NCBI GenBank assembly: GCA_029339505.1
Contig: JAQISU010000022.1
Span: 14,090,001-14,154,000, forward strand
DNA length: 64,000 nucleotides
Direction: 5' to 3'
Source: Unio delphinus
Taxonomy: Eukaryota > Mollusca > Bivalvia > Unionida > Unionidae
Part shown: in pieces, positions 13,363 through 24,474 of the stretch
How positions within the stretch are numbered: position 1 is the first letter of the stretch
How the letters are laid out: each line of letters opens with the position of its first letter
Notes under the pieces: generated by a model
What the model saw: only the letters and a program-made list of their open reading frames with translations
What the model was told of the DNA's origin: nothing
Databases searched by the model: none
Translations under genes and position numbers: made by a program

Positions 13363-13699
13363 ATACCAAACGTAATAGTTCGAGTGCACATAGAGAAATG
13401 GACGGTCTCTCTAAACAGGGTCTCGTATCGTTGCTTACAGTCGACCGGTCCTACATGTACTATAAAATAACTACAAGGGAGGACACTTCTCTCCTTTCTC
13501 GCACGACCCATTTAAGAATAAACGCTGTTATTTCAAGCCACATTTCGCCTGGAGTAATAAATTGGGTACCGATATTTAGCTCAGACATTTGACTATGTAT
13601 CCCTGTCAGCAGTTTGACTAAATATCATACCTTTAAGGAATGCCAAATCATTTTCCCACGGTACCACTCGACACGTACCTGATCGCGCCCGCTTAATAT

Positions 13700-13812
13700 T
13701 CAAGAACAACGCGCTGAATGGAATACTGCACTTTCATTGGCCAACCGAAAATTACGCATGTTGGTTTAGATTTTTAATCGTAATTTTTTGATTGGCTGAA
13801 ATACATTGACAT
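13700..13812 (+). promoter_or_regulatory. Possible host promoter with two inverted CCAAT boxes
   Basis: ATTGGCC near 13737 and ATTGGCT near 13792 are inverted CCAAT boxes spaced about 55 bases apart, directly before the ATGGCG-containing frame that starts at 13813. The local sequence is less AT-rich than the flanks. The pattern suggests a promoter of a gene whose body has been replaced by the array. Confidence 0.35.
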
Positions 13813-13936
13813 ATGGCGGGTGTTTTCACTGGGATCGTTGTGTTGCTGATGCTGGCACGTGTTTGCATGATGGAGGATATCGTACACGCCGCAATGTCAG
13901 GTCACAATATCATGATATTAGGGCAGGCTGGCAAAT
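13813..13936 (+). pseudogene. Truncated first exon resembling a P-loop NTPase start
   Basis: The frame reads MAGVFTGIVV and, further on, SGHNIMILGQAG. The last part looks like the beta-strand and first half of a Walker A loop (GQAGxGKS), but the sequence switches to the array unit at about 13937 before GKS could be completed. The start could also be the later MMEDIVHA methionine pair. It is probably the 5' end of a host NTPase gene cut by the array boundary. The match rests on a short motif, so confidence is low. Confidence 0.35.
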
Positions 13937-14121
13937 TCATTTCAATTTTTCAGGGAAGGCGGGCGGGCAAAAGTATATTGGGGGCGGGAAAATGTTCATT
14001 GAGTAAGGGGTAAACGTATATAGGTTATATCAATTTTGCAGCAGATCCAAATTCCGGGGGTCTCCTCGCCTACCCTCATCCCATTACGTATCTGTCTGTG
14101 CGTCGTTACATACGCATGTAT

Positions 14122-14585
14122 GGTATCACGGTACCAATTGTTTTTCCATAGACCTCAATGCTAATATTTGGAGAGATAAATATATTTTCTATCCTAATTT
14201 AGCATGCATCTCACACACTGTTATAGAGAACAATGTTAGATTGTCAATTTGACAATGACAAAACCAGGTACTCCATTGCATTTAAGAGAGATAACTCTGC
14301 TGGAACTAGACAGGGGTATGAGTTATCTAGTCACAACATACTTATTTTCAGTCATGTGTATTACATTTTCAAAAAATCATAAAAAATACAAAAATTTGAT
14401 CTATTTAGGAATTAGCATAAATTCACATGTTGCCAAGAGGCTAACCTTTTTTTTAAGCCTAACAGAAAGTACAACTCTTACATAATCCACCAATCAAAGC
14501 TTGTCTTGTTCTTAAAGTCTGAATGGTATGGACCTACACCTTAAGCCACACCCACATGGACTTGCGCAATTGGTACCGTTATACC
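14122..14585. mobile_element. MITE-like insertion, 464 bp
   Basis: The segment starts GGTATCACGGTACCAATTG and ends CAATTGGTACCGTTATACC, an 18/19 terminal inverted repeat. It is flanked by GTAT on both sides (14118-14121 and 14586-14589). The other array copies read CGCATGTATGCAAGTC without a break at this place, so they show the empty site. It has no transposase frame. The superfamily is not identified from the termini. Confidence 0.8.
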
Positions 14586-15134
14586 GTATGCAAGTCTCTA
14601 TATGTATAATTGTTTTCTGAAACATACCTCACACTGTAGTATATTCATTGTATTTGTGGTTTCCAATTTTAGGACAGTGTAATGTCTGAAGCCGTCGACA
14701 ACCACAGTTTGTAAAAGACTATGAAGGTTACCTTTCCTGATAATTTTCAGCGGGTGTTCCCATAATTAAGGGCTCGAACTTATGACATTTTTACCTAACA
14801 CACAGGACCGAAACAAAAATAGGGTTTTACTGATTACTACCTAACAAAAGAATTTAAAGGCTTAAGTACAGTCACAATTTGAATCCACTATCAAATATAA
14901 TATTTTAATATTCAAACGCATCAAAACTGAATTAAAAGCGTTGTATAATGGTTGCAGTGTGCAACATTATTTAATAGGGATTTACCTATTTGTGTATACT
15001 TTGTAGGAGCATCATGTGTAACGATATATCGGCGCATGGATATGTGCATATTTGTGTACACTTTGTAGAAGTGCAATGTATAGAAATGCGTTTCATTATA
15101 TGATATTGTTCTGAATAATCTGAATAATAAGATT

Positions 15135-15142
15135 GATATATA

Positions 15143-15178
<36 letters not shown>

Positions 15179-15184
15179 TGTATG
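15135..15184. repeat. (AT)n(GTAT)n microsatellite, copy 1
   Basis: A short AT run followed by about seven GTAT units. The same locus in the other units is longer. Confidence 0.9.
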
Positions 15185-15759
15185 TCGGCACCGCAGACTG
15201 TGGAATCTAAGGTTTGCATCTCTCTATTTCTTCTTCATATTCTGATGAACGAGCCAGGATGGGTCTTCTATAATAATTTAAATCATATTGGAGCACCCCA
15301 CCCAACCTAAATCAAAGGGAAACCTCTACACTTACTATTCCTAAATATTTCGTTTTGTTTATATTACTAAACATTCAAATTTGCTCCAGTATATACTGTT
15401 TCCATTCCTCCGTATTTGTAAGAGAAAATGCGCATAAAACTAATGGGCACATGTATATCAGGATGTACAAGCCTTCCAAGATGCTGCATTCAACTTGCAC
15501 TAAAATATCTCCCTTATTGATTTGTATGCAAAGAAAAAATATACACTTTGTATTTATGTTATCAGTATTCGAGGCACAATACACAAGTACAAAGATACAA
15601 AAATAAATAATCAGAGATGGTCCTGTTTTCAAAATCTTACTATTTATATTATAATATTTAATTAGTCGATTATTCTAGACCTCAACGAGCCCAATAAATC
15701 ATGCCGACCTATACGCCCTTCTATCTGTCTATGTGCACTCGGATCTTTGTAATTTATAT

Positions 15760-15836
15760 GTCAGGATGGCCGAGAGGCACTGCGTTCAGATCGAAGTCGG
15801 ATCTTGCCGGCGTGGAATCAAATCCCACTTCTGACA
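15760..15836 (+). pseudogene. tRNA-Leu pseudogene A, copy 1
   Basis: Keeps the 5' GTCAGGATGGCCGAG and 3' CCCACTTCTGACA ends of the intact gene, but 7 nt shorter, with a damaged D arm and anticodon stem (TTCAGAT loop region) and TGGAATCAAATCC in the T arm. Confidence 0.8.
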
Positions 15837-16069
15837 AACAGGTTTTTTTTTTACTACCTTAGGAAATAGAAATAAATATATTTTGAACATACAAGTCACA
15901 TTAATACCTGAGCATACCTACCAAGTAGGAATTTATTGATGGGTTCATTTCTTTATCCAGGAAATAAACCATATCATCTCGTAGCTGACATCTCCGGATG
16001 ACTAATCGCTTTAAGGCACTGCATGATACTGTAAGATAGTGTATGCAGGCACAACTCTGTGCTGGCTAT

Positions 16070-16153
16070 GTCAGGATGGCCCAGCAGTCAAAGGCTCTGC
16101 GTTCAAGTCGCAGTTGTGTCTTCCCGGCGTGGGTTCGAATCCCACTTTTTACA
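16070..16153 (+). pseudogene. Degraded tRNA-Leu with CAA anticodon (B), copy 1
   Basis: Full 84-nt length. The anticodon stem CTGCG/CGCAG is intact with loop TTCAAGT, giving anticodon CAA. The 3' acceptor strand is TTTTTAC, which no longer pairs properly with GTCAGGA (one mismatch and two G-U pairs), and the D arm is changed (CCCAGCAGTCAAAGG). It is probably inactive, although the A and B boxes remain. Confidence 0.7.
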
Positions 16154-16238
16154 AACATCTTTTTACATATTGCATACAGCACCACAGAATAATCATTACA
16201 GATTAATGCAACAAAGCGTTTCTTTCTGCTAGCAGTCT

Positions 16239-16275
16239 GGTCATCTAGGATTGAGTTCTAATCCTACTTCTGACA
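16239..16275 (+). pseudogene. tRNA-Leu 3' fragment (C), copy 1
   Basis: About 37 nt ending ACTTCTGACA, matching the T arm and 3' acceptor of the tRNA-Leu with several changes (GAGTTCTAATCC). The 5' half is missing. Confidence 0.6.
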
Positions 16276-16565
16276 ATCCCTTTTCATATCATAATTTGTA
16301 TAACAGACAAAAACGTTATTCGAACGTACAAGTGCTAAATGTATGTGTAAAAGTATCTAACAAAACTAGTACTTGTATGTATATATGTCTGTCTGTCTGT
16401 CTGTGTGTGTATGAATGCATGATTGGAGTTTATCCTGTGTTCTTACAAAATCTTACTATTTATGCGATTAGTCGATGATTCTAGACCTCAGCGAGCCCTA
16501 TAGAGTCTGTCGACCCATACACCTTTCGATTTCTCTATGTGCACTCGGACTATTACAATTGATAT

Positions 16566-16649
16566 GTCAGGATGGCCGAGCGGTCTAAGGCGCTGCGTTC
16601 AGGTCGCAGTCGGGTCTTCCCGGCGTGGGTTCGAATCCCACTTCTGACA
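16566..16649 (+). tRNA. tRNA-Leu (CAG), gene D of copy 1
   Basis: A complete 84-nt class II tRNA. Acceptor GTCAGGA/TTCTGAC, A box TGGCCGAGCGG, anticodon loop TTCAGGT (CAG at 16600-16602), variable arm CGGGTCTTCCCGG, B box GGTTCGAATCC, discriminator A. It reads CUG codons. CCA is not encoded, as expected for a nuclear gene. A short T-rich tract follows downstream (ATTTTTATG). Confidence 0.95.
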
Positions 16650-17586
16650 ATATTATTTTTATGTCTTTTTTATAGTTAGACCTAAACCATTCCCTGTCTT
16701 ATGATCGATTACACAGGGATGACACTTATCAATGCTTGAATATGTTCTAGGAATACAAACTTTAATCATAGCTATATAGAAAGATGAAAATAATACGAAA
16801 AATACAAATACCTAATATTTATATATATATATAAAAAAGAACATTCCTACATGCTGATGATGTTTCAAATTTTAAATCTACTCACCAAGACACCCCAAGA
16901 CTCTCCAAGAACACCTTAAACTTTACATAATACTCACTTTAAATTTCCACAACGGCACTAAATACCCTAAACAAACAAATAAACAAACAAAAATTGTGAA
17001 GATATAGCGATATTTTGTGTAACAGGAAAATTAGTAAGGTCAGGAGTTGCCATGGGAAATAACTCCCGTTTTGATGAGGGTTCCGGTACAGTAACGTGAA
17101 TATTAATCAACATTTATAAATATGTAATTAGCAATACCACAAATAAGTCATTAAATAAGTTAAGCAAAATGGCAAATGTATTGTATATAAAATTATGTGT
17201 TTATCTCAAAAACAATTTAACTATTCCTCCATTCCTTTATTTTGACAATTATTAATATGGAGCCTAAACAATTCAAATAAATGACAAATATGGTATATTG
17301 CCAATTAATGAGGAAACTGTAATATATATAATTTAAAAAATTTGATGCATAGAGTTCGTTTCCGTAGATTATCAGAAAAAGGGCTATCAACCAATAATAT
17401 ATCAATCATTGATAGTAACAATGTCCGTATGTGTGTTTTCTTTTTTTTTGTGTACCACTTCCTTGTACGATTTTGCGAGATTTGGTGCTAATATATGCAA
17501 TATTGGGGTGTCTTGGGTTGGTCTTGGTGTGTTTAGAGAGAAAGTCGATTTCTATATGCACTGGAACTAATTAATAGAGTTGATAT

Positions 17587-17670
17587 GTCAGGATGGCCGA
17601 GCGGTCTAAGGCGCTGCGTTCAGGTCGCAGTCGGGTCTTCCCGGCGTGGGTTCGAATCCCACTTCTGACA
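17587..17670 (+). tRNA. tRNA-Leu (CAG), gene E of copy 1
   Basis: Identical over its 84 nt to gene D one kilobase upstream, with different flanks. The downstream flank (ATTACTTTTATG) contains a TTTT that could end Pol III transcription. Confidence 0.95.
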
Positions 17671-18181
17671 ATATTACTTTTATGTCTTTTTTATAATTCT
17701 CTTTGCATAATACAAAGAAACCAATGGCGAAATACAACTATCATTTGAATTTATAAGTATATTTAATGCAAGTATAATTAGAATCGTACAAACTATATTG
17801 CATATAAGTACGTATACGCTTCGTGTATCTGTGCTTACCTTTCTAGTCTATTAATTTACGAATAGGACGGATTGTTTCCCTTGGTAGTAAAACAAAACAC
17901 CTGAACGTTGACATCTCGAGATGACTATGTGATTTCATGCGTTGTGTTCAGATTAGAGTTTCTCTCCCACATGAATTCGAACCTCTTGTCTAGCATTAAC
18001 TTTTGTAGTTTGTGCTATAAACACTAGAGACAAAATATATAAACACAATTAAGAAATTACAGCTCACGATTAAACATTCCATGTGTCGATATAGAAATGT
18101 AACTTGTGTACACTAAATTTAGTTGATGGTGCTATATTCATATGAATCGTATTCCGTTTGCCCATATATCCATTTGTCACT

Positions 18182-18383
18182 GGGGCCCCTAGTGCCACAG
18201 TCTTCTTAAGCGCTCTCCGTTACGGATCACTGCCATCTCACCTTTGTCTGCGTGGATTCGAGTCTCGGATTCGGCCAATATGGGTATTTGAGAAGCTTGC
18301 CAGTAGCTTCTCGTGGGTCGGTGGTTCTTTGTCGGGTTTAACCGGCTTCGTCCTCCCACCATTAGTACTGGCCGCCATGTATA
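18182..18383 (+). mobile_element. SINE, left part, interrupted by the LINE (copy 1)
   Basis: The head GGGGCCCC, tRNA-like region and body TTGCCAGTAGC to GCCGCCATGTATA match the SINEs at 8534 and 12560. At TATA the sequence jumps into the LINE. The SINE resumes at TATAGCCTAT (21989) and runs to about 22040. Other units: 43085-43286, 50949-51150 and 58811-59012 for the left part. Confidence 0.8.
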
Positions 18384-18566
18384 ATAATAAATGTATAATA
18401 ATAATGAGGACTTTGTATAGCGCCTAATCTTTCCAAGCTCTAAGGGCTTTACACCATCAATAAAATGATATGACTACACTACAGAACAACAAATGACAAA
18501 AACAATGAAATTGGAAAACATAAAAACAGGCTGAAAACATATAAGAACCAAAACATGATTAGGTCG

Positions 18567-20144
18567 CTAAGTTTGTCCCTGCAGTCGAAACAGGTGAGTC
18601 TTAAGAGCACACTTAAAAGGGACCACTGTGTCTTTGTGTCTAATTTCAATGGGCATTTCGTTCCACAACGCCAGGTCCTGATGTGCAAACGAACGTTGTC
18701 CATATGACTTTGTTTTCACCTTGGGAACAATGAGTATACGATTATCAGAAGAAGAGCGTAAGGATCTAGCTGGTGTATACACATGGGTGAGGCTGGATAG
18801 GTATGTTGGACTGGAGTCTGTCAGTGAAACATAGCACAGAGAACAAATTTTGTGTTTGATTCTGTATCGAATTGATAGCCAATGTAGGGTACAGAGCAGT
18901 GGTGAGGTGTCCTCTGATCGAGGTACTCTAAAGATGATCCGTGCAGCTGTGTTTTGAACTTTTTGCAGTTTCTGGAGTTAATATTGTGACGAACCAGACA
19001 GAATTGAGTTAAAATAGTCCAGTCTTGAAAGTACTAATGAACACGCAAGTGGTTTAGTGGCATCAACTGAAAGATATTTACGAATGGAACTGATGAGTCT
19101 CAATTCAAGATATATGCAGCCTTGCATATGTTCATGACATGTTGGTGCAATGTCAGAGTACTGTCTAGAGTAACGCCTAGGTTCCGTACTGACTGAGAAT
19201 TTAATGTTGGTGTTGCTGATATTTATTGTCTGAGGTAAAGGATGTGAATGAGAAAGTCTTTGTGTTGTGATCAAAATAGCCTCAGATTTATCAGCATTCA
19301 TCTACAGCTTGTTACATGTCATCCATGATTTTACATCAGAACTGCACTTTTCTACTCCATGGATGGTAGCATCAACTTCAGTTGGGTGGTTAGACTTGTA
19401 TATTTGGGTGTCATCAGCATACAATTGGTGCGACACTGGGTGATGATCTATGACACTTGAGAGCGGCTGAGTATACATAATGAAGAGAACATGTCCAAGA
19501 ACAGATCCCTGTGGAACACCACAACATACGTCAACTGGGCTGGAGTGTATTCCAATTGCAGATATAATTTGTGTCATGTTGACTAAGTAGGACTTGAACC
19601 ACTGTAAGGCTATATTCTGAATGCCAAATACATGCTGGAGACGGTGAAGTAATATATCATGGTCTATTGTGTCAAACGCTGTAGATAAATCCAGGAGAGT
19701 GAGGACTGTAATCTTTCCACTATCCAAATCAGAGAGAATGTCACTAAATACTTTCAGAAGAGTAGTTTCCGTACTGTGGCAAGGGCGATATGCAGACTGT
19801 ACATTGCTAAAAAGACCGTTTGAATTCAAATGAGATACAAAATGAGTTAGTACAAACATTTCTAAGGTTTTTGATACGAATGGGAGATTATAAACTGGGC
19901 GGTAGTTCTTTAAATCGTTATGGTCCAGTGTTGGTTTCTTCAGCAGTGGCTTTACGACGGCAGTTTTGAAAAATGATGGGAATTCTCCTGATGAGAGAGA
20001 GATATTAATAACAACAGTTAGTGAAGGCAATATTGGGTCTAAGCACTCAAGCAGCAGTGATGTCGGAATTGAATCAAGTTCACAAGACTTTGGTGCACTT
20101 TTCATGACGATTGTCCGTACTAAATCAATAGAAAACAGGTTCAA
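18567..20144 (-). pseudogene. LINE reverse transcriptase, copy 1
   Basis: RT motifs in order: NYRPV, STAFDTID, GVPQGSVLG and YADDTQIY, with the catalytic Asp pair present. An in-frame TAG at 19302-19304 (after CNKL) interrupts it in every array copy. A 2-bp loss near 19193 shifts the frame of the following tail in this copy only. The family role is target-primed reverse transcription of the element's RNA. The gene is inactive as it stands. Confidence 0.85.
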
Positions 20145-21457
20145 ATGCTCCTAACGGTTGTCGCTGAAATTCTGCATCATAACTGTATGGTGACGAATCA
20201 GTTGAAATTGTGCTGTCAAGCGAATCTCTAATGGTTTGTACTTTGTCATCGAAGAAATTTGCAAATTGGTCTGGTAGGTCTAGTGGAGAGAAGGTTGTTG
20301 GAAGTGATGTACATTTGTTCCTTGACATTAGTTTGTTAGTTATCTCGAAGAGCTCTTTGCAGCTGGAACTCTCCGTGATCTTAGTACTGTAGTGGGATGA
20401 TTTGGCTAAATGGAGTATGTTTGTGACGTTCTTCTTAGCGGCTTCGTAGATTTGTTTATGAATAGTGAGTATGGTGGAACGCTAAAGCCTCTCTGCTTTT
20501 CGGCGATGTCTTTTAGCAGTGCAAAGCTGGTCCTTAACATTGCTATACCTTGGAAAACAGTTTTTTTTTCTCTTGATACTCTGCATTTGGTGGCTGGGGC
20601 ATGTTTTTCAAGCAATGAACGCAGGCAGTTATCAAGTTGTTTCGCTGTTGGATGTAAGAAAGTTGTTAGGTTTTCTTGGATGTCATGCATGAATTTGGTT
20701 CTATTTATCATACGGAGGTTTCTCTTAGTAGCAAATAGAGGTGGAGTGTTAGGGACTGATACGTCGAGATGGCATACAATGCAGAGGTGATCCGATGCAA
20801 GGTCGTGGGAAACAAAGGTGGATTGCAGAATATTATCATCAGGTCTATAAAGAAACCAGTCTAAAATGTGACCAAGTTTATGGGTAGATTGGGTAACTGA
20901 CTGTTTAAGATTGAAAACATGAATGGAATCTAGGAGTTTTGACATGTATGGTTTACCAGGACAGTCAAAGTGAAAGTTGAAATCTCCAAGAATAATTAGG
21001 TTGCCACCTATCGAATTTCCATACTCTAGAAGATTTGAAAACTGCTCAAAAGAGAGAGATTCAGTCAGTTTGTTTTTTTTTTACTAGGAGGAGGACAGTA
21101 GAGACAGAAAAAATGGACTGACCTTTGTTCCAGTGTGAGCGTTGTTTGGACTAGTTCAAACGATGTTTGGCAGAAATTGAAGGCTGTGTTGTACTTAAGG
21201 CAGTTGATCATGGAATTCTTTGTAATTACAGGAATTCCACCTCCGCGGGGGAACGACTTGATGGAGTAATCGCTGGGTGTTAAATCCGCACACTTAGATT
21301 CATCACCTGCGGAATGTAACCAAGCTTCTGTCAGGAAGAAGACGTCAATATTCTGGTCGTTGATAAAATTAACAATTTCTGTGCGCTTTTCCTGTAATAC
21401 TACTGATTGTGAGTTGAATAATGCAATACGTAGTGGTGTCCCTGGGACAGTTGACAC
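20125..21457 (-). pseudogene. LINE APE-type endonuclease, copy 1, frameshifted
   Basis: Contains the endonuclease motifs FNSQS, LTEAWL, (in the shifted part) GDFNFH, and SDHLCI, in the order of the EEP family that nicks target DNA. Two T-run length changes break the frame: 10 T near 21071-21082 and 9 T near 20561-20569, compared with 11 and 10 in the only open copy (52894-54228). The open frame starts at a GTG, so the natural start is uncertain. Confidence 0.8.
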
Positions 21458-21462
21458 AACGG

Positions 21463-21687
21463 TTAACGATTTAAGAGGAATTTGAACCAGTTATTAAAAT
21501 TAACGGCAAAATTTTCATGTTGTTTATCCGTTATCGGCGAAAGGGAGATAACTGGAATTCTTCTTCCTATTCTACGCCGGCCAGCTTTGAAAGAACGTTT
21601 CTTTTTTCGCTTCCGTTTACATTTAAGAAATGATGAATGTATTCCCAGTTCGTTTAGTCTTGAGCACAATGTAGTATCTAGAACCAA
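21463..21687 (-). CDS. Short basic frame at the LINE 5' end, copy 1
   Basis: A 74-codon frame with a strongly basic run (KCKRKRKKKRSFKAGRRR) directly before the endonuclease frame. It may be a remnant of ORF1 or the N-terminal part of ORF2. It is identical in the four array copies (46368-46592, 54234-54458, 62095-62319), which reflects recent duplication and not necessarily selection. Confidence 0.4.
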   Translation of the reverse strand: MVLDTTLCSRLNELGIHSSFLKCKRKRKKKRSFKAGRRRIGRRIPVISLSPITDKQHENFAVNFNNWFKFLLNR

Positions 21688-22907
21688 GGTGTGGTCATTT
21701 AATTCAATTAATGAGGGTTCGTCGTATTGTAAGCGGTCACGTGACGGCGGTTCATTAAAAACAAATGACGTCTAAACATTGGGACAAAATAGCTGAGAAA
21801 AATTCTAATTGTTCTCGTTTCCAAAACAAGGAGATGAATTAACACATACGAACAAAACAGGGAATTCATGATGAAACAATAATGTAGACGATGATAGAGA
21901 ACAAGCACAAATATCATAAATATAGCACAAAGTCGGAAGAGCCTATCTCGAGCAGTTAAGTGATGGCGGCCATCTTTCCGGAAGTCTATATAGCCTATTA
22001 GCATAGCATATATTGTGCTGACAAATGGCGTTGAACCCTACCATAACCATTTCTTACTCTTTCTATAATTATAGAAGTCCGTATATGTTCGTAGTATACC
22101 TATTGCATACGGTTCGAGAATATAACAACTTATGGATTTCATTTTATGAGGTTTAACATCTGTCATTATAGTAGTCTGTACGCAAGGACGTCATTTCAAT
22201 TTTTCAGGGAAGGCGGGCGGGCGGGCGGGCAAAAGTATATTGGGGCGAGAAAATGTTCATTGAGTAAGGGGTAAACGTATATAGGCTACAGCAATTTTGC
22301 AGCAGATCCGAATTCCGGGGGTCTCCTCCCCCACCCTCACCCCCAGCCCCATTACGTATCTGTCTGTACGTCGTTACATACGCATGTATGCAAGTCTCTG
22401 TATATTTATAATTGTTTTCTGAAAAATGCCTCACACTGTAGTATTCATTGTATTTGTGGTTTCCAATTTTAGGACAGTGTAATGTCTGAAGCCGTCGAAG
22501 GTTACCTTTCCTGATAATTTTCAGCGGGTGTTCCCATAATTAAGGGCTCGAACTTATGACATTTTTACCTAACACACAGGACCGAAACAAAAATAGGGTT
22601 TTACTGATTACTACCTAACAAAAGAATTTAAAGGCTTAAGTACAGTCACATTTTGAATCCACTATCAAATATAATATTTTAATATTCAAACGCATCAAAA
22701 CTGAATTAAAAGCGTTGTATAATGGTTGCAGTGTGCAACATTATTTAATAGGGATCTACCTATTTGTGTATACTTTGTAGGAGCATCATGTGTAACGATA
22801 TATCGGCGCATGGATATGTGCATATTTGTGTACACTTTGTAGAAGTGCAATGTATAGAAATGCGTTTCATTATATGATATTGTTCTGAATAATCTGAATA
22901 ATAAGAT

Positions 22908-22910
<3 letters not shown>

Positions 22911-23002
<92 letters not shown>

Positions 23003-23009
23003 TGTATGT
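22911..23009. repeat. (AT)n(GTAT)n microsatellite, copy 2
   Basis: About 60 bp of AT followed by GTAT repeats. The open frames across it (YIYIYI) are repeat artefacts. Confidence 0.95.
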
Positions 23010-23583
23010 CGGCACCGCAGACTGTGGAATCTAAGGTTTGCATCTCTCTATTTCTTCTTCATATTCTGATGAACGAGCCAGGATTAATCTTCTATAATAA
23101 TTTAAATCATATTGGAGCACCCCACCCAACCTAAATCAAAGGGAAACCTCTACACTTACTATTCCTAAATATTTCGTTTTGTTTATATTACTAAACATTC
23201 AAATTTGCTCTAGTATATACTGTTTCCATTCCTCCGTATTTGTAAGAGAAAATGCGCATAAAACTAATGGGCACATGTATATCAGGATGTACAAGCCTTC
23301 CAAGATGCTGCATTCAACTTGCACTAAAATATCTCCCTTATTGATTTGTATGCAAAGAAAAAATATACACTTTGTATTTATGTTATCAGTATTCGAGGCA
23401 CAATACACAAGTACAAAGATACAAAAATAAAAAATCAGAGATGGTCCTGTTTTCAAAATCTTACTATTTATATTATAATATTTAATTAGTCGATTATTCT
23501 AGACCTCAACGAGCCCAATAAATCATGCCGACGTATACGCCCTTCTATCTGTCTATGTGCACTCGGATCTTTGTAATTTATAT

Positions 23584-23660
23584 GTCAGGATGGCCGAGAG
23601 GCACTGCGTTCAGATCGAAGTCGGATCTTGCCGGCGTGGAATCGAATCCCACTTCTGACA
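23584..23660 (+). pseudogene. tRNA-Leu pseudogene A, copy 2
   Basis: Same 77-nt degraded form as 15760-15836, but with TGGAATCGAATCC in the T arm, closer to the intact gene. Confidence 0.8.
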
Positions 23661-23894
23661 AACAGGTTTTTTTTTTTGCTACCTTAGGAAATAGAAATAA
23701 ATATATTTTGAACATACAAGTCACATTAATACCTGTGCATACCTACCAAGTAGGAATTTATTGATGGGTTCATTTCTTTATCCAGGAAATAAACCATATC
23801 ATCTCGTAGCTGACATCTCCGGATGACTAATCGCTTTAAGGCACTGCATGATACTGTAAGATAGTGTATGCAGGCACAACTCTGTGCTGGCTAT

Positions 23895-23978
23895 GTCAGG
23901 ATGGCCCAGCAGTCAAAGGCTCTGCGTTCAAGTCGCAGTTGTGTCTTCCCGGCGTGGGTTCGAATCCCACTTTTTACA
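23895..23978 (+). pseudogene. Degraded tRNA-Leu with CAA anticodon (B), copy 2
   Basis: Same sequence as the copy at 16070, with anticodon loop TTCAAGT and the weak 3' acceptor TTTTTAC. Confidence 0.7.
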
Positions 23979-24063
23979 AACATCTTTTTACATATTGCAT
24001 ACAGCACCACAGAATAATCATTACAGATTAATGCAACAAACCGTTTCTTTCTGCTAGCAGTCT

Positions 24064-24100
24064 GGTCATCTAGGATTGAGTTCTAATCCTACTTCTGACA
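24064..24100 (+). pseudogene. tRNA-Leu 3' fragment (C), copy 2
   Basis: A T-arm and 3' acceptor remnant as at 16239-16275. Confidence 0.6.
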
Positions 24101-24390
24101 ATCCCTTTTCATATCATAATTTGTATAACAGACAAAAACGTTATTCGAACGTACAAGTGCTAAATGTATGTGTAAAAGTATCTAACAAAACAAGTACTTG
24201 TATGTATATATGTCTGTCTGTCTGTCTGTGTGTGTATGAATGCATGATTGGAGTTTATCCTGTGTTCTTACAAAATCTTACTATTTATGCGATTAGTCGA
24301 TGATTCTAGACCTCAGCGAGCCCTATAGAGTCTGTCGACCCATACACCTTTCGATTTCTCTATGTGCACTCGGACTATTACAATTGATAT

Positions 24391-24474
24391 GTCAGGATGG
24401 CCGAGCGGTCTAAGGCGCTGCGTTCAGGTCGCAGTCGGGTCTTCCCGGCGTGGGTTCGAATCCCACTTCTGACA
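24391..24474 (+). tRNA. tRNA-Leu (CAG), gene D of copy 2
   Basis: Identical to 16566-16649 over 84 nt, with all stems intact. Confidence 0.95.

Larger units (their letters stand above)
11985..13400 (-). repeat. Diverged inverted copy of part of the array unit, without the LINE
   Basis: On the minus strand this stretch is colinear with the array unit. It runs from the tRNA-Leu and its flank, through the CATGTGTCGATATAGAAATG-type region and the SINE, to the segment holding the reverse complement of ACCGAAACAAAAATAGGG. It is clearly more diverged than the array copies are from each other. The SINE here is continuous, so this copy keeps the state before LINE insertion. It is a useful outgroup for the array. 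Confidence 0.8.
18384..21988 (-). mobile_element. CR1/L2-like LINE, copy 1, inserted in a SINE
   Basis: A 3.6-kb minus-strand non-LTR retrotransposon. Its 3' end (low coordinates) reads GGCGCTATACAAAGTCC and then ATTATTATT-type repeats, a tail typical of CR1/L2 elements. A TATA duplication (18380-18383 and 21989-21992) may be the target duplication. Order from 5': a short basic frame, endonuclease, reverse transcriptase and a C-terminal segment (YGQRSFAHQDLALWNEMP). This copy has frameshifts in the endonuclease and a 2-bp deletion in the RT tail. It is carried by the array and is not an independent insertion. Confidence 0.88.
13937..22190 (+). repeat. Array unit copy 1 (8.25 kb)
   Basis: First copy of the head-to-tail unit, taken as starting at TCATTTCAATTTTTCAGG. 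Order: GGGC-rich tract, MITE insertion, AT/GTAT microsatellite, two degraded tRNA-Leu copies and a fragment, intact tRNA-Leu, intact tRNA-Leu, left SINE half, minus-strand LINE, right SINE half. It is longer than the other units because of the 464-bp insertion at 14122, and its microsatellite is shorter. Between the named features the unit is AT-rich, and no protein gene is supported. Confidence 0.9.

Noticed and set aside
15355..15606. An 83-codon frame conserved in every array copy
   Set aside because: The copies are recent duplicates of one unit, so identity is not evidence for coding, and the same stretch is open on the other strand as well.
18158..18427. 89-codon plus-strand frame in every unit
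   Set aside because: It covers the SINE head and body, so it is a chance opening in a non-coding repeat.
20410..20790. 126-codon plus-strand frame repeated in all LINE copies
   Set aside because: Antisense to the LINE endonuclease-RT linker; its recurrence follows from the array duplication.
22695..23134. Frames reading YIYIYI and HTYIHTYIH in each array unit
   Set aside because: These are translations of the (AT)n(GTAT)n microsatellite.
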